Counted from the first letter of the stretch, positions 1-10,600 are shown. The stretch: DNA of 64,000 nucleotides from JAKFWF01 sp963741505 (GCA_963741505.1 CAVUIJ010000014.1:186001-250000); one strand, 5' to 3'. The notes: a model not told the origin generated them from the letters alone. Numbers and translations are program-made.

Positions 1-1754
1 TCATCGGTCAACGCGATGCGCCTGTGCTCGACGCCATCGGGCCGCGACACGATCAGCGTCATCGGCACTGCCGAGGCCTTGCCGGCGCGATCACGCACCA
101 GGCCGGTCAGGTACACGGTCTCGCCGGGGCGATAGACGCCGCGCTCGGCGTAGAGATAAGCATCGAGCGGACCGGAAGCATCGCGCCCTTTGACGCCGCG
201 ATCCGACAGGTCGAAGGCAGCGGCGGTGAGGTCGAGGAAGGCGTAGTCGCCGGCAGGGCCTTCGGCGACGATGATCGCCGGTGCCATGCCGCCTTCGCCG
301 CGCTTCAGACCGGCATCGAAGCGGACGTAGCCGCTGGCGTCGGTCTTGGCGGTTCCGAGGATCTCGTTGTTGCGGGCGACGAGGCGCACGCTGGCGCCGC
401 CGACGGCATCGGTATTGGCCAGGCTGCGCACGAAAGCGTGGATGCCGTCTTCGCCGCTGAGCGCTGTCAGACCGAGATCCGAGACGATGAACCACTGCGT
501 GGCGCGCTCACCGTTGTTGCCGTTGCCGGCCGCCTTCTTGCCCTCTTCGCTGGCCGCGGTCATCACGTAGACGCCGGGCCTAAGCTCCGGAATGGCATCG
601 CCGACCGGCACGGCCGACGTCACTTCCTCATTGAGCTTGGAGGCGACTTCGAGCGTGCCGCTGTAGACCTGGGCGCCGGCCTTGTCCTTCAACTGCTCGA
701 CTTCGTAGCCCGACATCTGCTTTTGGAAATCGCCGCCGATCAGTGTTGAAACGAGGCTGCGGTCGCCGACACGATAGACCTCAATCCTGACCTTCTCGGT
801 GTTGACGGTGACGACCGGAATGCCCTGCTGGCCGCGCGACGGCAGCACGTAGCTCTTGCCGGAGAAACGGACCGAGGCACCGCGATCCTTGACATAAACG
901 CCGATCTCGGCGGTCCGGCCCAGCGTCTCGGCGGTGTCGGAGGGCAGGCCGCCGCGCACCTGCACTTCGTAGCGCCGGCCGTGCACCAGCCCCTCGACGC
1001 ACAGCTGGCGGGTGTCGACCGTCACGCTCTGCGGATCGCGGCCATCGACCGAGATGAACTTCGAAAAATCGGACTGCGTGCTGAGCAACGGTTCGGAGAA
1101 CTGGATGCACAGGCGCGGTTGCGAGGCGTCGTTCTCGACCTTGTAGTCGACGAGGCGGAAGCCGTGCTCGGCCTGCAGCTTGGCGATCTGGTCGCTGACT
1201 TCGGCGCTGGCGACAAGGGCGACGCTCGCCTTCAGGGCGTCGATCGCCGGGCGCCAATAGGAACGTCGCCTCAGGCCATCGGCAAGGGTGACAAGGGCCT
1301 GCGCCTTCAATGCCGGCGTGCCGGCGCGCAGGTAGGCGATGTAGGCCGCCGCGGTGCCGTTGACTGGCAGTTCGTAGCGCTCGGAACCGGTGTTGGGATC
1401 GGGCTGGATCGCCAGCAGCGACCGGGCGAGGCCGAGCCAGGCATCGGCATCATTGGCGTCGGCGATCACCGCCTCGGTGAAACCGCGCGCCGCTCCCCGG
1501 GGGTCGGCGCCGCCGGCCAGCACCTTCTCGGCGGCGATCCTGCTGTCGCGCGCCTTGCGGGCCGGCGCCTTGGCGTTGAGTTTGAGCCAGGCCTCGTAGC
1601 GCTGCGCGTCGCGGGCGATGGTCGGGTGCGAAAAGCCCGAAGCCTGAGCAGCAACCGGCGGCGAGCTGGCCGTCTGGGCAAACACCCCGACCGGCCAAGC
1701 GATCAGGCTCGCAGTCAGGGCAACGAGGGAAAGCGGGCGCGAGAATGTGGGCAT
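1..1754 (-). CDS. alpha-2-macroglobulin family protein, N-terminal part (cut by window edge)
   Basis: Large envelope protein of the bacterial alpha-2-macroglobulin family, which is known for trapping proteases in the periplasm. About 584 residues are visible and the frame is still open at the left edge. Residues 1-26 look like a signal peptide (LVALTASLIAW core, cleavage likely after VGVFA). A helical, repeat-like stretch follows (AWLGLARSL near residue 105), then beta-rich MG-type domains; YLYAERGVYRPGETVYL near residue 540 is typical of the family. The ATG at 1754 has AAGGGG about 8 bases upstream. The thioester region, if present, lies outside the window, so type I or type II cannot be decided. 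Confidence 0.85.
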   Translation of the reverse strand, partial: MPTFSRPLSLVALTASLIAWPVGVFAQTASSPPVAAQASGFSHPTIARDAQRYEAWLKLNAKAPARKARDSRIAAEKVLAGGADPRGAARGFTEAVIADANDADAWLGLARSLLAIQPDPNTGSERYELPVNGTAAAYIAYLRAGTPALKAQALVTLADGLRRRSYWRPAIDALKASVALVASAEVSDQIAKLQAEHGFRLVDYKVENDASQPRLCIQFSEPLLSTQSDFSKFISVDGRDPQSVTVDTRQLCVEGLVHGRRYEVQVRGGLPSDTAETLGRTAEIGVYVKDRGASVRFSGKSYVLPSRGQQGIPVVTVNTEKVRIEVYRVGDRSLVSTLIGGDFQKQMSGYEVEQLKDKAGAQVYSGTLEVASKLNEEVTSAVPVGDAIPELRPGVYVMTAASEEGKKAAGNGNNGERATQWFIVSDLGLTALSGEDGIHAFVRSLANTDAVGGASVRLVARNNEILGTAKTDASGYVRFDAGLKRGEGGMAPAIIVAEGPAGDYAFLDLTAAAFDLSDRGVKGRDASGPLDAYLYAERGVYRPGETVYLTGLVRDRAGKASAVPMTLIVSRPDGVEHRRIALTD

Positions 1755-1953
1755 GGGCAAACCCCTTGGGTCGGTCGGCCGATCGGGCACCAGTCGAAGG
1801 CGACCAGTCCCATCGAATTCATCATCGTACAAGATGATACGGCCGAACAGGGGCGCGGGGATAAGTCTTGCGTCCGGATCGCGGCCGATCCGGTAATTTG
1901 CTGCCACATTCCGGAAGGTTCCACGAGGGCGATTGGCGACTTGCGCCGCTGCC

Positions 1954-2053
1954 GTAGGGCGGATTAGCGGAACGCGTAATCCGCCGTGTTGTCGTGGCTG
2001 GACGATCTGCCAAGGCCGGAGTCGGCGCAGCACGCTTCGCTATTTCGCCCTAC
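1954..2053. repeat. palindromic repeat, family C (GTAGG...CCTAC type)
   Basis: This element fills much of the 320-bp gap between pgi and the macroglobulin gene. It starts GTAGGGCG and ends CGCCCTAC, and contains a hairpin with GGCGGATTA (1958-1966) pairing with TAATCCGCC (1977-1985). Two related elements with the same end logic lie at 23395-23481 and 24337-24437. The rest of 1755-2074 shows no gene that I can support. Confidence 0.6.
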
Positions 2054-2074
2054 AAGCGTTCGCAGGTCCATGCC

Positions 2075-3430
2075 CTACGTCGCCTTAACCAATCGCTCAC
2101 GCGACAGGACCTTGGCGAGTTCCACCGCCGGCTGGTCGAACGGGTCGATGCCAAGCAGGCGGCCGGCGAGGATGGTTTCGATCATGAAATGCATCATCAG
2201 CGCGCCGATCGCCTCCTCGTCGAGGCTGGGCATATCGAAGGTGCGGACCGGTCGGCCGGCCTTGGCCAGCGCCTCCGGCACACCGTGCGACTGCGCCGTC
2301 ACGAGATCGCCAATGGTGCGGCCGGCCATCTCGTCGAGACCGGCAATCTTGGCGAGGCCGGCATCGATGCGATTGCCGTTGCCTGAGGTCGCAACCCGCA
2401 ACACCGTCATCAGGTGCTCGCGCGGGCCGTCCATGAACAGTTGCAGCTGGCTGTGCTGGTCGAGCGGACCGAGGCAGGCGACCGGCGTCGTGCCGCAGCC
2501 TTTCTTGCCGAGGCTTTCGGCCCACAACTGCACGAACCAGTGCGAGAACATGCCGAGCCGGTCGGCATATGGCATCATCACCTGCACGCGGATGCCGCGC
2601 GCTTTCGACAGGCCGACGGCGATCGCCGCGCCAAGCGCCGGCGGATAGGCCATCGGCAACGGCCGCGCCCGCAGGCCATCGACCACCATTTTCGCGCCGC
2701 GGCGGATCGCCATCACGTCGAGCCCGCGCGCCATCGCCGGCAACAGCCCGACATTGGTCAGCGCCGAATAGCGCCCGCCGATGCTGGTGTGGTGCTCGAG
2801 CAGCGGCACACCATTGGCTTCGAGCAGCTGCCGCAAGCCGTTCTTCTTCCCCGCCGCCGCCGGCTCCGTCAGTCCGAGAAAGAGCGCGGGAATGCGCTCT
2901 TTCAGGCCGGCCTTCACCACCGCGTCGAGCGCCACGATCGCCTGCACCAGCGTCTCGGGCGTGTTGCCGGACTTGGACGTGACGACGAAGCGGGTGGAGC
3001 CAAGGTCGAGGCCGTCGAGGCCGGACTGCAGCGTCACCGGATCGAGGTTGTCGTAGAAGCGCGTGCGCGGCCGCCGCTTCTGCGCCTCATCGGCGCCGCC
3101 GGGAATATTCCAGCCGGCGAGTTGCGCCAGCGTCTGGCCACCGAGGCTCGAGCCGCCGGTGCCGAAGAAAATGATCGTGCGCGCCCCGTCCGACAATTTC
3201 GCCAACGCGGCGCGCGCAGCTTCGACGTCGGCCGTGTCATCGGGCACCGCGAGCAGGGGCAGCCGGCCCAACATCTCGTCGTCGGCAAGGCGCGTCAAAT
3301 GCGGGCTGATCTGGCCGAGCAATGCCAGCAGCTCGCTTTCGCTCAGGCCATGCTCGCCGATCGCGCCAGGCAGACATCCGGCGATCGACTGCACGTAAGG
3401 CAGCCGCGGCGCTGCAGCCCGCGCACTCAT
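2075..3430 (-). CDS. pgi: glucose-6-phosphate isomerase
   Basis: Interconverts glucose 6-phosphate and fructose 6-phosphate in the cytoplasm (glycolysis/gluconeogenesis, Entner-Doudoroff recycling). The 451-residue protein has the two sugar-isomerase (SIS) signatures in order: FFGTGGSSLGG near residue 90 and the phosphate-binding VTSKSGNTPETL near residue 150. It is shorter than the ~550-residue enterobacterial enzyme and belongs to the compact form common in alphaproteobacteria. It begins 4 bp after the stop of the upstream M16 peptidase, which suggests cotranscription. No frame breaks. Confidence 0.88.
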   Translation of the reverse strand: MSARAAAPRLPYVQSIAGCLPGAIGEHGLSESELLALLGQISPHLTRLADDEMLGRLPLLAVPDDTADVEAARAALAKLSDGARTIIFFGTGGSSLGGQTLAQLAGWNIPGGADEAQKRRPRTRFYDNLDPVTLQSGLDGLDLGSTRFVVTSKSGNTPETLVQAIVALDAVVKAGLKERIPALFLGLTEPAAAGKKNGLRQLLEANGVPLLEHHTSIGGRYSALTNVGLLPAMARGLDVMAIRRGAKMVVDGLRARPLPMAYPPALGAAIAVGLSKARGIRVQVMMPYADRLGMFSHWFVQLWAESLGKKGCGTTPVACLGPLDQHSQLQLFMDGPREHLMTVLRVATSGNGNRIDAGLAKIAGLDEMAGRTIGDLVTAQSHGVPEALAKAGRPVRTFDMPSLDEEAIGALMMHFMIETILAGRLLGIDPFDQPAVELAKVLSRERLVKAT

Positions 3431-3434
3431 CGTA

Positions 3435-4775
3435 TCAGCTCCGGCTGGCCAGGTTCTTCGGCTTGCCGACGACCATGAAGACGAGGTCGTCCGTCGTCAG
3501 CAGGCGCTTGGCGACACGCTTCAGATCGTCGATCGTCACCGCCTCGACCTCGGCATTGCGCTTGTCGACGTAGTCGATGCCGAGGTCGTCCTGGCGGATC
3601 GCCAGCAGCTGGTTGGCGATCTTGGAGTTGGTATCGAAGCGAAGTGCGTAAGAACCGGTGAGGAACGAGCGGGCATTCTCCCACTCGGTCTTGGTCGGCC
3701 CCTCGTCGGCCATGCGCTTGAGTTCCGCCCGGATGACCTCGATCGACTGCGCCATCTCCTCGTTCTTGGTGGCGACGCCGCCGGCGAACAACGCCGCCTC
3801 TTTCAACGGCTGCAGGTAGCTGTAGACAGAATAGGCGAGGCCGCGCTTCTCGCGCACTTCCTCCATCAGGCGCGAGGCAAAACCGCCGCCGCCGAGGATC
3901 TGGTTCAGCACCGTGGCGGCCATGAAGTCCGGATCCTTGCGGGTGAACCCGTTGAAGCCGAATGTCGCAACCGACTGCGGCACATCCATCTCGATTACCT
4001 TCAGGCGGCCACCGGTCGGCGCCGAGATCTTGGCCACCGGCACCAGCTCGGCCTTGGCCGGTAGCTCGCCAAACACCTGATCGAGAACAGTGCCGAGCGT
4101 CTTGGCATCGATATCGCCGACCGCCACGACCTTCAGATTGCTGCGGGCGAACACGCGGGCGCGATATCCATGCAGATCGGCGCCGGTGATGGCGGCGACG
4201 CTCTCCGGCGTGCCGTTGGCCGGGCGGCCATAGGGATGGTTCGGGTACATCAGGGCCGAGAACGCCTTGGCCGCGACCTGATCCGGGCTCTTGGCGGCGA
4301 ACGCGAGGCTCGCCTGCAACTGGCTGTTCACGCGCGCCACCGCATCGGCATCGAAGCGCGGCTTTGTCACCGCGAGCCGCAGCAGTTCCACCGCCTTGTC
4401 GCGGTTGACAGTGAGCGTCTCAAGGCTGCCGTACAGCGCATCACGGCTGTCCTCGAAGCCCATGCGCATGGCGATATCTTCCATGCGCTGCTGGAACTGC
4501 ACCGCGTTAAGATCGCCGGCACCTTCATCCATCATGCCGCACAGGAAATTCGCCAGCCCTTCCTTGCCGACCGGGTCTTGCGCATTGCCGCCATCGAAGG
4601 CAAAGCGCAACGCGATCAGCGGTACGCTGTGCTCCTCGACCAGCCAGGCCTCGATGCCGCCGGGGCTCTTGACGGCTTGGATCTTCATGGCGCGGGCCTC
4701 TGGAACGGAGAATGCAGTGACGAGGACCGCAACTGCGGCCACGATGAACGACAAGGGGGAACGCAACTCGAACAT
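3435..4775 (-). CDS. M16 family peptidase, non-catalytic paralogue
   Basis: Secreted or periplasmic M16-type protein of 446 residues with an N-terminal hydrophobic signal (SFIVAAVAVLVTAF) and the two-lobed M16 fold. The zinc site HxxEH expected near residue 80 is replaced by NFLCGMMDEG, so this copy should be inactive. Such subunits usually pair with a catalytic partner, here the gene 27 bp upstream (4803-6203). In homologous pairs the inactive chain completes the substrate chamber; that role here is inferred from the family. Glycine-rich GGGGFASRLMEEVRE near residue 310 is the conserved lid/loop region. No frame breaks. Confidence 0.85.
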   Translation of the reverse strand: MFELRSPLSFIVAAVAVLVTAFSVPEARAMKIQAVKSPGGIEAWLVEEHSVPLIALRFAFDGGNAQDPVGKEGLANFLCGMMDEGAGDLNAVQFQQRMEDIAMRMGFEDSRDALYGSLETLTVNRDKAVELLRLAVTKPRFDADAVARVNSQLQASLAFAAKSPDQVAAKAFSALMYPNHPYGRPANGTPESVAAITGADLHGYRARVFARSNLKVVAVGDIDAKTLGTVLDQVFGELPAKAELVPVAKISAPTGGRLKVIEMDVPQSVATFGFNGFTRKDPDFMAATVLNQILGGGGFASRLMEEVREKRGLAYSVYSYLQPLKEAALFAGGVATKNEEMAQSIEVIRAELKRMADEGPTKTEWENARSFLTGSYALRFDTNSKIANQLLAIRQDDLGIDYVDKRNAEVEAVTIDDLKRVAKRLLTTDDLVFMVVGKPKNLASRS

Positions 4776-4802
4776 GGCGGATGTCTCTCCTGGAGTGCGC
4801 TT

Positions 4803-6203
4803 CTACGTCCGACCGGGGACAGGCGTCTTGCCATCCGCGACCGGCACCAGCCGGCCGGTGACCGAGCGGCGCACGTCGAGATGCTTCTCGGCGGCGCTCT
4901 TGACGTCCTCCAGCGTGACTTTGGAGATCATTTCCGGCCACGCGTCGATCTGGGCAATGGTGCGGCCGACGACGAGGCCCCAGCCATAGCGCCGGGCGAG
5001 CGTCGCCTGGTTGTCGCTCTCATAGACGAACTCGGCGATATAGCCGGTCTTGGCGCGAGCGAGCTCTTCGGCCGTAACACCCTTCTCCTTGACCTCGGCG
5101 ATGACAGCGTCGATGCCGGCTTCCACCGCATCGAGTGTCTGGCCCTCGGCCGGCACCGCATAGAGGCCGATCTTGCCGGAGTCGAGCCCGGAGCCGGCGT
5201 AGTAGCCGCCGGCGCTGGAGGCGATCTTCTGATCCGAGACGAGCTTCTGATAGAGCCTGCTGGTGGCGCCCGAGCCGACGATCTTCATCAAGATGTCGAG
5301 CGCCTCGGCCTCGCCCGGCTTTGCCGTCGAATAGCTCGGAGCGAAGTACATGCGTGACAGCGTCGGCTTGCCGGCACGTGCATCGTGGTACTCGATGCGC
5401 CGTGCAGCGCGATGCTCGGGCTCGGTCGGCCGTTGGCGCGGCTTGATCGCCGGATTGGCGGGGATCGAGCCGAATGCTTCCTCAGCGAGCTTCTTGACTT
5501 CCTCCAGCGTCACATCGCCGGTGACGACCAGGATGGCGTTGTTGGGCGCGTAGTGTTGCTTGTAGAAGGCGACGGCATCGGCCGGGCTCAGCTTCGCCAT
5601 CTCGTGCATCCAGCCGATCACCGGGATCTTGTAGGGATGCGACTGGTAGAGCGCGGCGCTCATCTGCTCGTCGAGGATGGCGCTCGGGCTGTTCTCGATG
5701 CGGCTGCGGCGCTCCTCGAGGATCACGTTGCGCTCGGTCAGCACCTCTTTCTCGGCGAGCTTGAGGTTGACCATGCGGTCGGCCTCCATCTTCATCACCG
5801 TCGGCAGCCGGTCCTTGGCGACCCGCTGGAAGTAGGCGGTGGCATCATGGCCGGTGAAGGCATTATCCTGGCCGCCGATGCGCGAGACGATCTTCGAGAA
5901 CTCGCCGGCAGGGATCTTGTCGGTCGCCTTGAACATCAGATGTTCGAGGAAGTGGGCGATGCCCGAAACCCCCGGCGGCTCGTCGGCGGCGCCAACCCGG
6001 TACCACACCATATGGGTGACGACCGGCGCGCGATGATCCGAAACGACGACACCGCGCATGCCGTTGGCGAGCGTGAATTCACCGATCCGCGAGCGGCCCT
6101 GGGCGGAAGCGACGGATTGGACGAGTGCGAGCATGGGGAGGGCTGCTACCAATAATGTTGTGAGTTTGAAGGTCAGTACCGGCCGAACGACGCGAGCGAA
6201 CAT
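4803..6203 (-). CDS. M16 family zinc metallopeptidase, catalytic subunit
   Basis: Exported zinc peptidase of the insulinase/processing-peptidase family, 466 residues. The signal region is residues ~12-34 (LTTLLVAALPMLALV, cleavage near ASA). The inverted zinc motif HFLEH is at residues 84-88, and the third ligand is the glutamate of VILEER near residue 163, matching the family spacing. Its immediate downstream neighbour is a paralogue without the zinc site, so the two probably form a heterodimer. The same pair occurs next to lspA in many Hyphomicrobiales. Substrates are unknown. Confidence 0.9.
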   Translation of the reverse strand: MFARVVRPVLTFKLTTLLVAALPMLALVQSVASAQGRSRIGEFTLANGMRGVVVSDHRAPVVTHMVWYRVGAADEPPGVSGIAHFLEHLMFKATDKIPAGEFSKIVSRIGGQDNAFTGHDATAYFQRVAKDRLPTVMKMEADRMVNLKLAEKEVLTERNVILEERRSRIENSPSAILDEQMSAALYQSHPYKIPVIGWMHEMAKLSPADAVAFYKQHYAPNNAILVVTGDVTLEEVKKLAEEAFGSIPANPAIKPRQRPTEPEHRAARRIEYHDARAGKPTLSRMYFAPSYSTAKPGEAEALDILMKIVGSGATSRLYQKLVSDQKIASSAGGYYAGSGLDSGKIGLYAVPAEGQTLDAVEAGIDAVIAEVKEKGVTAEELARAKTGYIAEFVYESDNQATLARRYGWGLVVGRTIAQIDAWPEMISKVTLEDVKSAAEKHLDVRRSVTGRLVPVADGKTPVPGRT

Positions 6204-6374
6204 GGAGCTTATCCTTGAGGCATGGCTGGCGGCGCGGCAACGGTATCCGGTCTGCCGCAGATCGATACCGCCGCACCAATCATAGTCCCGCCGCCGAATG
6301 TCGGGCGGAAGGCCGCATTAGTCAAATTACGAAGGGGTAACATTTTCGCGGGCAAAGGTCTGGCACGTACGCCT

Positions 6375-6863
6375 TCAGGGCTTGCGGCCCGTCGGCGCCG
6401 GATTGGAGCCGGTATTGATCTCCACGGGGCTGTTGATGCTCACCGCGTCGAGGATCGACCTGTCGCAACGCCCTAGCGGACCGTTGACCGGGCTCAGATC
6501 GCGATTGACCTTGGCCTGCTGCAGCGCCTTCTCGCAATATGCGCGATGGTTCTTTTCGGCCTGGCTCGCGGCGGCGACGCGCTTCTGCTCGGGATCGACC
6601 GGGAGGCCCTCCGTCAGCGGCGCCAATTCGGCCATGCCCGAGCCCGGCGCCGGCAGCCGCTCCAGATTGGGTGGCAGGACGAGGCCCTGGCGCTCCGGCA
6701 CCTTGGAGTCGCGATTGGCGGTCTGGGAATTGCTGCCGACGCCGAGCTTGTCGAAGATCGAGCCATTGAGTTCGACATCACCGGGCGAGCAACCGCCGGC
6801 CGCAGCAGCGAACGCCAGCAACATCGCCGTTACGCAGCCCTTAGCGCGGTTGCAATGGAACAT
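6375..6863 (-). CDS. small outer-membrane-type lipoprotein, function unknown
   Basis: A 162-residue protein with a lipobox: hydrophobic MLLAFAAAAGG followed by Cys25, so it is probably lipidated and processed by the signal peptidase II encoded just upstream. The mature part is hydrophilic and proline-rich and ends in a region with two further cysteines (YCEKALQQAK and LGRCDRS). I do not recognise a domain. In related genomes DUF3035-type lipoproteins occupy the slot between lspA and the M16 peptidases; whether this is a divergent member is a guess from position. Confidence 0.6.
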   Translation of the reverse strand: MFHCNRAKGCVTAMLLAFAAAAGGCSPGDVELNGSIFDKLGVGSNSQTANRDSKVPERQGLVLPPNLERLPAPGSGMAELAPLTEGLPVDPEQKRVAAASQAEKNHRAYCEKALQQAKVNRDLSPVNGPLGRCDRSILDAVSINSPVEINTGSNPAPTGRKP

Positions 6864-6927
6864 CGGTGGCAAGCCTCCAGCCAATCGCTCAATGCGGGCT
6901 AGTCCCGCATTACGGCGTCTTTGCAAC

Positions 6928-7422
6928 TCAACTACCTCGGATCGAGTTGTACAACAGCCCGGCAACACCCGCAACAATCGCCACGTCGGCGATGTTGAAC
7001 ACGTACCAGTAGAAGCCGAAGCCGTGCAGCGAGAAGAAATCGGCGACCCCGCCGAGCCACAGCCGGTCGATGGCATTGCCGATGGCGCCGCCGATGATCA
7101 ATCCGAGGCTCCAGGCGATCAGCCGGGTGGTGGCCCCGCGCACCAACCACAGGTAGAGTGCGATCGACGCCACCAGCGCAAATGCCGACAGCGCCCAGGG
7201 CCCGAGCCAGCCCGGTATCATGCCGTAGCTGATGCCGACGTTCTTGACGAAGACGAGGTCGAGGAAAGGCGTGACCGCCACCCGGCCCTTGTCCTGGATG
7301 CCGTAGCCGAACAGCATCCAGGCCTTGTGCGCCTGGTCGATTGCGAGCGTCGCCAGGGCCACCGACAGGCCGAGTGCCGACCAGCGGCTCCATAGCCAGG
7401 ATTTTGAGGCGGCGTTCACCAT
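6928..7422 (-). CDS. lspA: lipoprotein signal peptidase (signal peptidase II)
   Basis: Inner-membrane aspartyl protease that removes the signal peptide from prolipoproteins after lipidation; 164 residues with four hydrophobic segments. The family boxes are present: NVGISYGM (61-68), GNAIDRLWLGG with catalytic Asp119, and FNIADVAI with catalytic Asp146. The ATG at 7422 is chosen because upstream in-frame sequence is only translated repeat. The gene follows ileS, the classic ileS-lspA order, with a family A repeat wedged between them. Confidence 0.93.
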   Translation of the reverse strand: MVNAASKSWLWSRWSALGLSVALATLAIDQAHKAWMLFGYGIQDKGRVAVTPFLDLVFVKNVGISYGMIPGWLGPWALSAFALVASIALYLWLVRGATTRLIAWSLGLIIGGAIGNAIDRLWLGGVADFFSLHGFGFYWYVFNIADVAIVAGVAGLLYNSIRGS

Positions 7423-7436
7423 GACGCGCGATCCGA

Positions 7437-7640
7437 TTCCCTCTCCCCCGCCCCTTCGGGGGAGAGGGTCGGGATGAGGGGCAGCAAAACGGGGAACAGT
7501 GAAATGAAATCGTGTAACAGTGGGAAGCAGCAGAAGGCGCGCTCGAGCAAGCGGCTGCCCCTCACCCTCGGCCGGCCCAAAACGGCCGGCCTCTGCCCTC
7601 TCCCCCGAAGGGGCGGGGGAGAGGGGAAGTGCGCGGGGAT
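7437..7640. repeat. palindromic mosaic repeat, family A
   Basis: Inverted copies of CCCTCTCCCCCGCCCC and its complement flank a G/C-rich middle; GCCGGCCTCTGCCCTCTCCC is the recurring core. Located between ileS and lspA. Related copies occur at about 9240-9438, 16448-16478, 19670-19812, 54014-54535 and 60806-60855. Confidence 0.75.
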
Positions 7641-7660
7641 GACGGAAGGAAGGATCAGCA

Positions 7661-10600
7661 TCAAGCCCTCTTCCCGTCGATCTCGTGCATGGCGGCGGCA
7701 TCGCGGGCGGAAAGTTCCGGGTAGGCCGGGTCGGAGCCGACGTCCGTCGTGATGCGCCAGGAGCGCGCGCACTTCCGGCCGGCTAGCGAGCGCCGGCACG
7801 ACGCGGACGCCGGCAATGTCGGCGACCACGAATGCATCATCCGGCGCCGGTTTGTCGGTGATGGTGATGGCCGACGTGATGCACACTTCGGCCAAATCGA
7901 CGGTGCCGAGCAGGCGGCGCAGATCGGCATCCGCGACGTGGACCACGGGCGCGGCTTCGAGGCTCGAGCCGATGCGCTTGGCGGCGCGTTCGAGTTCGAG
8001 CGCGCCGGTGACGCCCGAGCGCACGCGGCGGATCTGGTCCCACTTGGCGGCGAGCGCATCGTTGCGCCAGGCGGCCGGGATCACCGGGAACTGCTCCAAA
8101 TGCACCGAGTTGCTCTCAGCATCGCCGTAGCGCGACAGCCAGCATTCCTCCGCGGTGAACACCAGGATCGGCGCCAGCCACACCGTGACGCAGCGGAAGA
8201 TCTGCTCGACGGTCTCGAGCGCTGCCAACCGCTTTTTGCTCGACGGCGCCTCGCAATAGAGCGCGTCCTTGCGGATGTCGAAATAGAATGCCGACAGTTC
8301 GGTGTTCATGAACTGCGCCAGCACCGCGACCACCTTGGCGTAGTCGTAGGTGGCGTAGGCTTTGCGGATGACGACGTCGAGTTCGGCGAGCTCGTTGAGC
8401 AGCAGTTTTTCGAGTTCGGGCAGGTCGGCATACAGCGACCTTCTTCGTCGGGTCGTAGTGTTTCAGCGTGCCCAGCATCCAGCGCAGGGTGTTGCGCATC
8501 TTGCGATAGGTCTCGCTGAAGCCCTTCATGATCTCCGGGCCGATGCGCAGGTCGTCGGAGTAGTCGGATGCCGCCACCCACAGCCGCAGGATGTCGGCGC
8601 CCGAGGTCTTGATCACATCCTGGGGGGCGGTGACGTTGCCGACCGACTTCGACATCTTCTGCCCCTTCTCGTCGAGGCAGAAGCCGTGCGTCAGCACCAC
8701 GTCGAACGGCGCGTGGCCGCGGGTGCCCGAGCTTTCGATCAGCGAGGAGTGGAACCAGCCGCGATGCTGGTCCGAGCCTTCGAGGTACATGACGATGTCG
8801 CGGCCGCCCTCGATGCGGCGCTTGATGCCGGTGAGGCCCGGGAAGTGCGGGTCGTTGAGCACGTAGGAGTGGGTGCTGCCTGAATCGAACCAGACGTCGA
8901 GCACGTCGTTGATCTTTTCGTATTGGGCCGGGTCGTAGCCGTTCGGCGCGAGCCTGGTCGGCCCCTTCAGGAAGCGGGCGCCGTCGGCATCGGCGAACCA
9001 GGCGTCGGCGCCTTCCTCGAACATGGCGTCGTAGATGCGCTGGTTGACTTCCGGATCGAGCAGCACGTCATGCGTGCCCTTTTTCACGAACACGGTGATC
9101 GGCACGCCCCAGGCGCGCTGGCGCGAGATCACCCAGTCGGGCTTGGCCTCGATCATGCCGGTGATGCGGTTCTCGCCCGACTTCGGCACCCACTCGGTCT
9201 CGCGGATGGAGCGCAGGGAGAATTCGCGGAGGGTCATGCCATCCCCTCTCCCCGTTTTGACGGGGAGAGGGTTAGGGTGAGGGGCGGCAACTTGCGCAGG
9301 CGCGGCTTCGGCGCCTTCCGGCCGGCTCGCGGAACGCGTGTCGGAAGGCGCCCTACCAGAGGCCGCCCCTCACCCCCGGCCTGGCCTGCGGCCATGCCTC
9401 CGCCCTCTCCCCCTGAAGCAGGGGGAGAGGGGAAGTGCAGTTTCTTATCCATGTGGATGAACCACTGCGGCGTGTTGCGGAAGATCACCGGCTTCTTCGA
9501 GCGCCACGAGTGCGGATACTGGTGCTTGAGGCGCGCCCGCGCGATGAGCATGCCGGCATCGACCAGCGCCTTGATCACCGCATCGTTGGCGTCGCCCTTG
9601 TCGCCGTTGGCCTTGAGCACGCGCTTGCCCTCGAAGCCCGGCGCATCCTTGGTGAAGGCGCCGTCGGCATCGACGGTGTAGGGGATGTCGGTCGTTGATG
9701 CCGCGGTGCGCGCAGCATCTGCTGGGTGGCGACCGCCGTCCAGATGTCGAAGTCCTCGCGGCCGTGGCCGGGCGCCGTGTGCACGAAGCCGGTGCCGACG
9801 TCGTCGGTGACGTGGTCGCCGTCGAGCAGGGGGACGTCGAAGTCGTAGCCATTGCCGAGCCCAGCGGAGCGGGTGGGCGCAAACCAGTCGCTCGGCCGTT
9901 CAGCGCTGTGGAATGTCATCTGCGCCGTCGTTTCGAATGCTCTCGACCTTTGCGGCCTTCATCACCTCGGCTGCCAGCTTGTCAGCCAAGATGTACTTGT
10001 CGCCAACTCTGGCCCAATTGTTATCGGGCGCCTTCGTAACTTCGTAGAGTCCGTAGTCGATGCCTGTGCGGAACGAGATCGCTCGGTTGCCAGGAAGCGT
10101 CCATGGCGTCGTGGTCCAGATGACGACGGACGCTTAGGCGATCGCCAAGCATCACCAGTCCGATTGCCGCTGCGAGCCTTTGGCACGAACCCGGCGCATC
10201 AAGCGTCACCGGAAACTTCACCCAGACCTGGTCGCTGTGGAAATCCTGGTACTCGATCTCGGCTTCCGCCAGCGCGGTCTTTTCGACGACGCTCCACATC
10301 ACCGGCTTCGAGCCGCGATAGAGCTGGCCGGTCTCGGCGAACTTCAAGAGTTCGCGCGCGATCTGGGCTTCGGCCGGAAACGTCATGGTCGAATAGGGAT
10401 TTGCCCAGTCGCCCTCGACGCCGAGGCGCTTGAACTCCTCGCGCTGGACATTGAGCCAATGCTCGGCAAAGGCGCGGCATTCGGCCCGGAACGCCTTCAT
10501 CGCTTGCGGATCGGCGAAGTTCGGCTTCGGCTTGCCCTTGGCGATGTACTCCTCCTCGATCTTCCACTCGATCGGCAGGCCGTGGCAGTCCCAGCCCGGC

